From: an uncultured Christensenella sp.
GTDB lineage: Bacteria > Bacillota > Clostridia > Christensenellales > Borkfalkiaceae
Assembly: GCA_910579705.1 (NCBI GenBank)
Contig: CAJTUI010000011.1
Coordinates: 1-64,000 of the forward strand
DNA length: 64,000 nucleotides
Direction: 5' to 3'
In this document: piece after piece, positions 6,864 through 13,262 of the stretch
How the letters are laid out: every line of letters starts with the position of its first letter
How positions within the stretch are numbered: the stretch's first letter is position 1
Position numbers and translations under genes: made by a program
Notes under the pieces: generated by a model
Databases searched by the model: none
Seen by the model: the letters and a program-made list of their open reading frames with translations, nothing else
What the model was told of the DNA's origin: nothing

Positions 6864-8363
6864 TTAAATCTCTGTGTATTTTTTTAAGTTTTCTGTGTTT
6901 AAAAAGGCGTATGTATCGAGTATGCTCAAAAGCTTGGCCGCCATTATCTTGTTTCCGCCGACCGTGTCGCTTTCGAAGTTAATGGGCATAACGGGGTCGT
7001 GCACGCTCATTCTGAGCAGAAACCAGCCGTCGCCGTCGCCCTTTGAAAAGTTAACCCTAACGCCCTCGTAGTTGGTTTCGGCAAGTTTCATACCGCTTGT
7101 TTTAAGCGCAAGTTTTTTCAAATCCTCTATGACCTGTTTACCTTCCTGCCTGAAATTCTTGCTCGCGTTGCCGAACGTTATGCGCACTTCGTCGCTTTCA
7201 GCGGGCTCGGGTAAGTCTTTTATAAGGTCCGTAAGGCTTTCGCCGTCTTTAAGCGAGGCCAGACAGATAAGAAGTTTGGTTATGAGGTATGCGCCGTCGT
7301 CCAGAAAATAATTGTCTATGAACGCCGCGTGTCCCGAAGTTTCGATAGCAAGGGGGGAATATATACCGTTTGCGTTGAGTTCGAGGCTTTTGTCTATTAC
7401 GTTTCTGTAACCGCGCTGATACCGCACATGTTTTCCGCCAAGTTTTTCTATGAACTTTGTAAGCCCGTCGCTTGTGACGGAGTCGGTTACAATCACTCCG
7501 GTTTTTTCTTTCATTAAAATTGCCGCAAGAAGAGCGATAAGTCTGTTGCGGTTTATTTCTTTACCGTTCGCGTCAACGGCGCCCGCGCGGTCCACGTCCG
7601 TGTCGAAAATAATGCCAAGGTCCGCGCCGCATTTAACCGTCGCGCGGCTTATGCTCTCGATTGCGGCCTTATCCTCGGGGTTGGGTATGTGGTTGGGGAA
7701 GTATCCGTCGGGCTGTAAAAACTGACTGCCCTCGGTATCCGCGCCGAGAGGGCTAAGCACCTTTTCGGCAAAAAATCCGCCCGCGCCGTTTCCCGCGTCC
7801 ACGATAATTTTCTTTCCTTCCAGCGGGCGGTCTGTCCCGCACGCCGCGCGGACTTCTTCAACGAGTATACGCGAATAATCGTCAATGAACGATTGCTCGG
7901 AATATTCGCCGCAGCCCGACAAAAAGTCGCCGCTTTCGGCTATTTCCAGAATTTCGTCAACGTCTTTTCCGTCAAGCCCGCCGTCGGGCGTGAAAAATTT
8001 CAGTCCGTTCCTGTTATAGGGCAGGTGAGACGCGGTAATCATAACCGCCGCGTTACAGCCCAGGTCCGACTTTTTCAGGAGTATGAACATAGAAGGCGTG
8101 GAGGAGAGGCCGGTATAAACCAAATCGCTCCCGCTCGACAAAACGCCCTCTTTAACTTTGGTAAATACGCGTTCGGCGGAAATTCTGCTGTCGTGTCCTA
8201 CGGCGATTTTAAAGCTTGTACGGCCGTATTTCAGGCTCAGCCACTTAACGAAAGCGCGGCTTATGGCAAACACAGCCTCGTCCGTTAAGGTAATATTGTC
8301 GCCCACGGCAACCCCGCGAACGTCGGTGCCGCTTTTAAGATGTTTCAATGCAAGCTTATTCAT
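6864..8363 (-). CDS. Phosphoglucomutase/phosphomannomutase family protein, 499 aa
   Basis: Alpha-D-phosphohexomutase, which interconverts hexose 1- and 6-phosphates through a phosphoserine. Motifs in order are GHDSRIS near residue 54, the phosphoserine loop ITASHLPYNRNGLKFF at about residues 108-123, the metal loop DTDVDRAG (normally DGDxDR, so the second residue is changed) and the sugar-selecting loop ETSGHAAF. The C-terminal phosphate-binding region includes RMSVHDPVMPINFES. Length is usual. The start has no Shine-Dalgarno, and a -10 box ends 8 bases before ATG, so translation is probably leaderless. Substrate (glucose, mannose or glucosamine phosphate) cannot be decided. It is first of a two-gene operon with tkt. 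Confidence 0.9.
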   Translation of the reverse strand: MNKLALKHLKSGTDVRGVAVGDNITLTDEAVFAISRAFVKWLSLKYGRTSFKIAVGHDSRISAERVFTKVKEGVLSSGSDLVYTGLSSTPSMFILLKKSDLGCNAAVMITASHLPYNRNGLKFFTPDGGLDGKDVDEILEIAESGDFLSGCGEYSEQSFIDDYSRILVEEVRAACGTDRPLEGKKIIVDAGNGAGGFFAEKVLSPLGADTEGSQFLQPDGYFPNHIPNPEDKAAIESISRATVKCGADLGIIFDTDVDRAGAVDANGKEINRNRLIALLAAILMKEKTGVIVTDSVTSDGLTKFIEKLGGKHVRYQRGYRNVIDKSLELNANGIYSPLAIETSGHAAFIDNYFLDDGAYLITKLLICLASLKDGESLTDLIKDLPEPAESDEVRITFGNASKNFRQEGKQVIEDLKKLALKTSGMKLAETNYEGVRVNFSKGDGDGWFLLRMSVHDPVMPINFESDTVGGNKIMAAKLLSILDTYAFLNTENLKKYTEI

Positions 8364-8371
8364 ACATTTTC

Positions 8372-8400
8372 ATTATATATTATTTTCTCGTTTATTACAA
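8372..8400 (-). promoter_or_regulatory. Promoter of the mutase-tkt operon
   Basis: On the minus strand TTGTAA (8400-8395), a 17-base spacer and TATAAT (8377-8372). The predicted transcription start falls at or next to the A of the ATG at 8363, giving a leaderless mRNA. Confidence 0.65.
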
Positions 8401-8476
8401 GTGTTTGATATTGTAATTATTTAAAAATTTTCGGCCCCGCAGCGACGCTTATTTTTCAAAAACCGCGTCTAAACAG

Positions 8477-8505
8477 TTTGTATTTGCGCCGTTGTGTGCT
8501 ATAAT
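8477..8505 (+). promoter_or_regulatory. Promoter of proS
   Basis: TTTGTA (8477-8482), 17 bases, TATAAT (8500-8505). This leaves a leader of about 25 bases that contains AGAGGA before the proS ATG. Confidence 0.6.
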
Positions 8506-8536
8506 TCAGTGGAAACTATTTAAGAGGACTTTTTGA

Positions 8537-9964
8537 ATGGGTAAAGAAAATTTTGTAGAGCAAATCGCAGATATAGAGAAGGATTTTCCGCAGTGGTATA
8601 CGGACGTGGTCGTTAAAACGGGCCTCGTGGATTACGGCCCCGTCAAGGGCACTATGGTTATCCGCCCCTACGGTTACGCAATCTGGGAGAACATCCAGAG
8701 CGAGCTGGATAAAAGATTTAAAGCAACGGGACATAAAAACGCGTATTTCCCGCTGCTCATTCCTATGAGTTATTTTACGAAAGAGGCGGAGCACGTGGAA
8801 GGTTTCGCGCCCGAAGTCGCGGTCGTAACCCACGCGGGCGGCGAAGAACTTGCAGAGCCTTTGGCTATCCGCCCCACGTCGGAAACCATTTTCGGGAGTA
8901 TGTATTCCAAGTGGATACAGTCCTATCGTGATTTACCCGTGCTCATAAACCAGTGGGCTAACGTAATGCGCTGGGAAAAGACCACGCGGCCCTTTTTGCG
9001 CACCTCCGAATTTTTATGGCAGGAGGGGCATACCGCGCATTCTTCCGAAGAGGAAGCAATGGAAGAAACAATGAAGATGCTGGGCGTGTATAAGGAGTTT
9101 GCTGAAAACTGCCTCGCAATTCCCGTTATAACCGGCAGAAAGACCGAGAAAGAAAAGTTCGCGGGCGCCGTCGCAACGTTCGGTATGGAGGCTATGATGA
9201 AGGACGGAAAAAGCCTTCAAGCGGGCACCACGCATTACCTAGGCCAGAACTTTGCAAAAGCTTTCGAGGTCAAGTACCTCGATAAAGACGGAGTGCAGAA
9301 ATATGTTTATACTTCAAGCTGGGGCGTGTCCACAAGGCTTATCGGCGCGCTCATAATGGCGCACGGCGACAGCCGCGGGCTTGTAATCCCGCCCGTAGTC
9401 GCACCCGTGCAGGCCGTGATAATTCCCATTGCCGCAAAAAAGGCGGGCGTTCTTGAAAAGTGCGAAGAGGTTCGCGCCCTGCTCGAAAAGGCGGGCGTGC
9501 GCGTCGAGTGCGATACGACAGACGCAAGCCCCGGCTGGAAATTCAACGAATGGGAAATGAAGGGCGTGCCTTTGAGGATAGAGCTCGGCCCCCGCGATAT
9601 AGAGGCGGGCAAGGCGCTTATCTTCCGCCGCGACACTCTGGAAAAGACCGAATATTCGCTTTCGGACATAGCGGAAACCGTAAAATCGCTGTTGGGCGCC
9701 GTTCAGAAAGATATGCTCGAAGCGGCGCGCGTGCGGCGCGATAGTCGCATTGTCTATGCTGACAGTCTGAAAGAACTGCTCGGCGGCGTGGAGGGCGGAA
9801 ACTTCGTCAAGGCGGGCTGGTGCGGTTGCCGCGAGTGCGAGGACAAAATTAAGGCCGAAACCGCCGCGACTGCAAGGGTTTTCGCCGAGGGCGAGCATAG
9901 CGAGAAATGCGCGGTTTGCGGCAAGCAGGCAAAACATACGGTAATATTCGCAAGAGCGTATTAA
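8537..9964 (+). CDS. proS: Prolyl-tRNA synthetase, short archaeal/eukaryotic-like type, 475 aa
   Basis: Class II aminoacyl-tRNA synthetase that charges tRNA-Pro. The sequence is of the type lacking the large editing insertion: motif 1 region YGPVKGTMVIRPYGYAIWE, motif 2 RWEKTTRPFLRTSEFLWQEGHTAH, motif 3 region GDSRGLVIPP. A zinc-binding C-terminal domain follows with GWCGCRECE and CAVCGK. Its length is typical of this class, which many Firmicutes carry instead of the long bacterial enzyme. The start follows AGAGGA at good spacing. It is monocistronic, between its own promoter and a strong terminator. Confidence 0.96.
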   Translation: MGKENFVEQIADIEKDFPQWYTDVVVKTGLVDYGPVKGTMVIRPYGYAIWENIQSELDKRFKATGHKNAYFPLLIPMSYFTKEAEHVEGFAPEVAVVTHAGGEELAEPLAIRPTSETIFGSMYSKWIQSYRDLPVLINQWANVMRWEKTTRPFLRTSEFLWQEGHTAHSSEEEAMEETMKMLGVYKEFAENCLAIPVITGRKTEKEKFAGAVATFGMEAMMKDGKSLQAGTTHYLGQNFAKAFEVKYLDKDGVQKYVYTSSWGVSTRLIGALIMAHGDSRGLVIPPVVAPVQAVIIPIAAKKAGVLEKCEEVRALLEKAGVRVECDTTDASPGWKFNEWEMKGVPLRIELGPRDIEAGKALIFRRDTLEKTEYSLSDIAETVKSLLGAVQKDMLEAARVRRDSRIVYADSLKELLGGVEGGNFVKAGWCGCRECEDKIKAETAATARVFAEGEHSEKCAVCGKQAKHTVIFARAY

Positions 9965-9970
9965 AAGAGT

Positions 9971-9998
9971 AAAAAACCTTCCCGAGGGAAGGTTTTTT
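9971..9998 (+). terminator. Rho-independent terminator of proS
   Basis: AACCTTCCC-GA-GGGAAGGTT followed by TTTT, beginning about 10 bases after the proS stop. On the other strand it can also end transcripts of the convergent small gene at 10001. Confidence 0.9.
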
Positions 9999-10000
9999 GT

Positions 10001-10288
10001 TTAAGTAGCTTCAAATTCATTAAATGCTTCTTGTATTTGCATACCAATTTTAATGCCCTGATTAAGAACTCTTACGATAATAGGTTCGTTAAAAGAGTCA
10101 AGGTAATTTTGATGATTTGCGACAAAAATATTAAGCAATTTAATTTTTTCATCGTCCAAAACATCTGTTAAACGTTTTTTTGCTTGAAGCATATCGCTTT
10201 TAAACAGACAATCTTCTTTTTCGAGTTTGTCACGGTAATTGTAAAGCTCTGCTTTTAGCATTAAATCATATAACATACTTTCCTGCAT
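10001..10288 (-). CDS. Small hypothetical protein divergent from an XRE regulator, 95 aa
   Basis: The start is placed at ATG 10288 (MQESMLYDLMLKAELYNYRD) because AAAGGAGG lies just upstream. A longer reading from 10339 would run through the operator sites. The protein is helical, with a middle LDDEKIKLLNIFVANHQ and an end IKIGMQIQEAF. This resembles in layout the small DUF6809-type proteins of Clostridia, which end in a similar G-x-K/R-x-G-hydrophobic helix, but the match is from memory and weak. It has no signal peptide or membrane segment. Its promoter region is shared with the divergent XRE regulator and contains two palindromic operators, so that regulator should control it. Confidence 0.7.
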   Translation of the reverse strand: MQESMLYDLMLKAELYNYRDKLEKEDCLFKSDMLQAKKRLTDVLDDEKIKLLNIFVANHQNYLDSFNEPIIVRVLNQGIKIGMQIQEAFNEFEAT

Positions 10289-10316
10289 AAAAACCTCCTT
10301 TTTTTTAAATATTATA

Positions 10317-10362
10317 TTGCACAAATATGTGCAAGTCAAGTATTTTTCACAAATATGTGCAA
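10317..10362. promoter_or_regulatory. Twin palindromic operators between divergent genes
   Basis: Site 1 (10317-10334) is TTGCACA-AATA-TGTGCAA, a perfect palindrome. Site 2 (10345-10362) is identical except for one base (third position G to T). The centres are 28 bp apart. Both lie between the divergent start codons of the 95-aa gene and the XRE regulator, where promoters must be, so an XRE dimer at each site would repress both genes, including its own. Confidence 0.75.
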
Positions 10363-10383
10363 TAATATTATTGGAGGTGTAAT

Positions 10384-10587
10384 ATGTCGTATTTTGCAGA
10401 AAATTTAAAGAATTACAGGGAAAATGCGGGGTTATCGCAAATGGAGCTATCTAAAAAAATGGGTACGTCCCACCAGAATATTAACAGGTGGGAGCGCGGC
10501 GAAGTTATTCCGAGTATAGAAGTTTGCATAAAGCTTGCCGATTTTTTTAACATAACACTAGATGAGCTCGTTGGCAGAAAAAATTAA
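10384..10587 (+). CDS. XRE-family transcriptional regulator, 67 aa
   Basis: A single Cro/C1-type helix-turn-helix domain with almost nothing else. LSQMELSKKMGTSHQNINRWERGEVIPS (residues about 18-45) is the HTH, and LADFFNITLDELVG completes the five-helix fold. It probably binds the two TTGCACA palindromes just upstream and represses its own gene and the divergent 95-aa gene. The start has GGAGGTG at ideal spacing. Stand-alone XRE proteins of this size are common in mobile and toxin-antitoxin-like modules, but no toxin fold was recognised in the partner. Confidence 0.9.
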   Translation: MSYFAENLKNYRENAGLSQMELSKKMGTSHQNINRWERGEVIPSIEVCIKLADFFNITLDELVGRKN

Positions 10588-10596
10588 ATAACGATA

Positions 10597-10622
10597 AAGG
10601 GGCGTCCTTATGGGCGCCCCTT
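10597..10622. terminator. Hairpin between convergent genes
   Basis: AAGGGGCG (10597-10604) pairs with CGCCCCTT (10615-10622) around a 10-base loop. The T-run is poor on both strands, but the position between the XRE gene and the convergent ABC permease supports a bidirectional terminator. Confidence 0.55.
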
Positions 10623-10627
10623 GAATT

Positions 10628-11425
10628 TTACTTATTTATTCTTTTTTCGACCAGCGTTATTATACCGTACATTCCGCCCGCAAGAGCGCATAGTATAAAC
10701 GTTGCGGTCATAACCAAATCCAGTTTAAACACCTGACCGCCGTAAACTATGAGATAGCCGAGCCCCGCTTTCGAAACGATGTATTCGCCCATAATAGAGC
10801 CAATCCAGGCAAGCCCGACGGCGACTTTAAGCGTGTTCATAAGCGCGGGTAGCGAGGCGGGGACGATAAGTTTTCTAAGCGTAACCGCCTTGCTTGCGCC
10901 CATTGACTTCATTAACAGAAGTTTCGTTCTGTCAACCGCGATAAAGCCCGAAAGCATATTCATTATGCAAACGATTATCGAAACGAGCACGGTCATAAAA
11001 ATAATCGCGTTATATCCCGTGCCTATCCAGATAATGATAAGCGGACCCAAAGCGATTTTGGGCAGTGAGTTAAGTACTACGATATACGGTTCCAGCACTT
11101 TGTGGACCGTATCGCTCGCCCACAGAATAACGGCAATTGCATACCCCAGCGCGACCGCAATAAGGAAGCCCGCTATGGTTTCTGCAAGCGTGATACCTAT
11201 ATGGTAAAACAGCGTTCCGTTATTGTACAGCTCCGCAATCGTCAGCGCCACGCGCGAGGGCGAACTCGTTATGAACGGGTCGATAACTTTCAGTTGCGCG
11301 CACAGTTCCCATATTCCGAGAACGGCTACGAGTATAAGTACGCGCGAAACGTTAATGATAATTTTTTTGTTTCTCTCTTTTTTGAGATACGCGAGGTGCT
11401 CGCGCGAGTAGTTGAAGTTTTTCAT
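10628..11425 (-). CDS. NitT/TauT-type ABC transporter permease, 265 aa
   Basis: Membrane subunit of an importer of the nitrate/taurine/sulfonate/thiamine-precursor class. I place the start at ATG 11425 (MKNFNYSREHLAYLKKERN), preceded by AAGGAT. A longer reading back to 11500 would run into the ATPase gene. There are about six membrane segments: VLILVAVLGIWELC near the N-terminus, then a cytoplasmic EAA-like loop (KSMGASKAVTLRKLIVPASLP) that contacts the ATPase, and VAVGLAWIGSIMGEYI near the end. It lies 20 bases after the ATPase gene and is last in a three-gene operon. Substrate cannot be read from this subunit. Confidence 0.9.
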   Translation of the reverse strand: MKNFNYSREHLAYLKKERNKKIIINVSRVLILVAVLGIWELCAQLKVIDPFITSSPSRVALTIAELYNNGTLFYHIGITLAETIAGFLIAVALGYAIAVILWASDTVHKVLEPYIVVLNSLPKIALGPLIIIWIGTGYNAIIFMTVLVSIIVCIMNMLSGFIAVDRTKLLLMKSMGASKAVTLRKLIVPASLPALMNTLKVAVGLAWIGSIMGEYIVSKAGLGYLIVYGGQVFKLDLVMTATFILCALAGGMYGIITLVEKRINK

Positions 11426-11445
11426 ATGTTTATCCTTGCCTGCGG

Positions 11446-12171
11446 CTAAATTCCCAACTCTTTTCTCAGCACTTCGAAAGTAGCGGCAAACTCGCTGCAT
11501 TCCCTGCGCCGTTTTGGGCTGCTGCCGCCGAACTCGATAAGATGCTCGGCGACCACCCTCGCGGGGCGTGTGGACAGTACTACGACCTTATCGGACAGCG
11601 CAATGGCCTCGGAAATGTCGTGCGTAACCAAAAGCGCGGTTTTCTTTTCGCTCTTTATTATGCTCTGAACGTCGTCGCAAACTTCCAGCCTCGTCTGGTA
11701 ATCCAGCGCGGAAAAAGGTTCGTCAAGCAGCAGAATATCGGGTTCGGCGGCAAGCGTTCTGATAAGCGCCACTCTCTGCCGCATACCGCCCGAAAGCTGG
11801 GATGGGGTCTTTTTGAGAAAGTCTTTCAGCCCGTACTTTTCGGCAAGCGAAACCGCCTTTTCGCGCATCTGCGGCGTGTTGCGTTTTTTTACTTCCAGCG
11901 GCAGAAAGATGTTTTGCTCCACCGTGCGCCAAGGGAACAACGCGTCGCGCTGCAACATATACCCGAACTCGCCGTTGTCGCGCACGACCTCGCCGGAGGT
12001 GGGGGATAAAATCCCCGCCGCCAGTGAAAGAATAGTCGTTTTTCCGCAACCCGACGGGCCTATAACGGAAACAAACTGTCCGTTATCCACCGTAAAAGTC
12101 AAATCCTTTACCGCAGTGGTTTCGCCTTCCTTGGTATGGTAAGTGTAAGAGATATTGTCAAAGGTAAGCAT
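11446..12171 (-). CDS. NitT/TauT-type ABC transporter ATP-binding protein, 241 aa
   Basis: Energises the importer encoded by its neighbours. Walker A is GPSGCGKTT near residue 39. The Q-loop is in YMLQRDALFPWR, the signature is LSGGMRQRVALIRTLA, Walker B is ILLLDEPFSALD and the switch histidine is in LLVTHDISEA. This D-loop and Q-loop style is that of the SsuB/TauB/ThiZ group. ATG overlaps the stop of the binding-protein gene (TAATG), indicating translational coupling. Confidence 0.94.
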   Translation of the reverse strand: MLTFDNISYTYHTKEGETTAVKDLTFTVDNGQFVSVIGPSGCGKTTILSLAAGILSPTSGEVVRDNGEFGYMLQRDALFPWRTVEQNIFLPLEVKKRNTPQMREKAVSLAEKYGLKDFLKKTPSQLSGGMRQRVALIRTLAAEPDILLLDEPFSALDYQTRLEVCDDVQSIIKSEKKTALLVTHDISEAIALSDKVVVLSTRPARVVAEHLIEFGGSSPKRRRECSEFAATFEVLRKELGI

Positions 12172-13166
12172 TATTTATAAATTTCGTTGTACACCTTCTG
12201 CGCCGTATCGGTCAACACAAGGTCGCTGAACGAAACGCGTTTCGAAAGCTCGCCCGCAAGCTCGATAACGTCCTGCAATTTGGTGAACGAACTCTCCTTC
12301 ATAGCAAGATTTGTCATCCAGGCGTCTATCGACTTATAGCTGTCGAGAGACATTTTAATGCTGTTTGCGCTCGTTCCGTCGAAGTAGGGAGTAAGATACT
12401 CGGCAACCTTCGCGCTGTCGGTTTCGTTGATGTATTTCACGGCCTTGGTAACCGCGCGCAACAGCGCCTCCACGGTATCGCCGTTCTTGTCGATGTAGCT
12501 CTGTTTCGCCATAAAACAGGTGTAGGGGATTTCGCCCGATTCCTGTCCGACGGACGCCACTATATAGCCCTTGCCTGCCGCCTGATATTCGGAGGCCACG
12601 GGCTCGAACATTGTACAGTAGTCGGCTATGCCGCTCTCGAACGCCGCGGTCATCATATTGAACGCCACGTCGTAGTTGAGTTTAACGTCGACTTCCTGCG
12701 TCTTCACTACGTACTCGAAGGTCATAGCGGGAACGCCGCCTTTTCTGCCCGCAAGAACTTCCTTGCCGTCAAGGTCGCTCCATTCGAAATCGGGCTGGGC
12801 CGTTCTGCCTACAAGGAAACTGCCGTCTCTTTTGGTCAGCTGGCCGAACACCTTCGGCGCGTCGTCGCTGCCGCCGATTGCAACGTATATCGCGGCCTCG
12901 GGTCCGCAGAACCCTACGTCCGCGCCGCCCGAAAGCACCGCCGCCATAGTCGCGTCCGCACCGCCGCCGTTGGTCAGTTCGATTTCGTAACCCTCGTCTT
13001 TAAAGTATCCCAGCGCGTCCGCGAGATACAGCGGCGCGTAGAAGATAGAGTGCGTAACCTCGTTGATTTTAATTACTTTATCGTTTTTATTACAGCCCGC
13101 AAGCGCGAACGGAAGAGTTATCACGAAAATTGCGGTCAAAAAAACGGTTATAAGCTTTTTTTTCAA
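12171..13166 (-). CDS. NMT1/SsuA-type substrate-binding lipoprotein with TTG start, 331 aa
   Basis: Extracellular binding lipoprotein of the ABC importer. The signal peptide ends in LAGC with Cys25 as the lipidation site. The mature part begins like NMT1/THI5-type proteins: HSIFYAPLYLADALGYF, then GGGADATMAAVLSGGADVGF, the substrate-binding strand-loop. The start codon is TTG at 13166 with AAGGAG 8 bases upstream. Candidates for the ligand are thiamine precursors, sulfonates or other small organic molecules. I saw no thiamine riboswitch, and the leader is too short for one. First gene of the operon, divergent from valS. Confidence 0.9.
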   Translation of the reverse strand: MKKKLITVFLTAIFVITLPFALAGCNKNDKVIKINEVTHSIFYAPLYLADALGYFKDEGYEIELTNGGGADATMAAVLSGGADVGFCGPEAAIYVAIGGSDDAPKVFGQLTKRDGSFLVGRTAQPDFEWSDLDGKEVLAGRKGGVPAMTFEYVVKTQEVDVKLNYDVAFNMMTAAFESGIADYCTMFEPVASEYQAAGKGYIVASVGQESGEIPYTCFMAKQSYIDKNGDTVEALLRAVTKAVKYINETDSAKVAEYLTPYFDGTSANSIKMSLDSYKSIDAWMTNLAMKESSFTKLQDVIELAGELSKRVSFSDLVLTDTAQKVYNEIYK

Positions 13167-13203
13167 AGTTATTCTCCTTTAAGTATTAAAAATTTAATAA
13201 TAC

Positions 13204-13233
13204 ATCTTATGCGCCTTTTATTGCGTTTGACAA
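13204..13233 (-). promoter_or_regulatory. Promoter of the NitT/TauT-type operon, overlapping the valS promoter
   Basis: Minus-strand TTGTCA (13233-13228), 18 bases, TAAGAT (13209-13204). Its -35 shares five bases with the valS -35 on the other strand, so the two promoters may compete for polymerase. Confidence 0.45.
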
Positions 13234-13255
13234 TTACGGGGCGTTGGGTTATAAT
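13227..13255 (+). promoter_or_regulatory. Consensus promoter of valS
   Basis: TTGACA (13227-13232), exactly 17 bases, TATAAT (13250-13255): both hexamers match the sigma-70/sigma-A consensus fully. The valS ATG begins 8 bases after the -10 box, so transcription should start at the ATG itself. Confidence 0.85.
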
Positions 13256-13262
13256 TTGAAAT

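Noticed and set aside
13167..13262. Possible thiamine riboswitch before the NitT/TauT-type transporter
   Set aside because: The leader is under 60 bases and has no conserved TPP-riboswitch core; the region is filled by divergent promoters.
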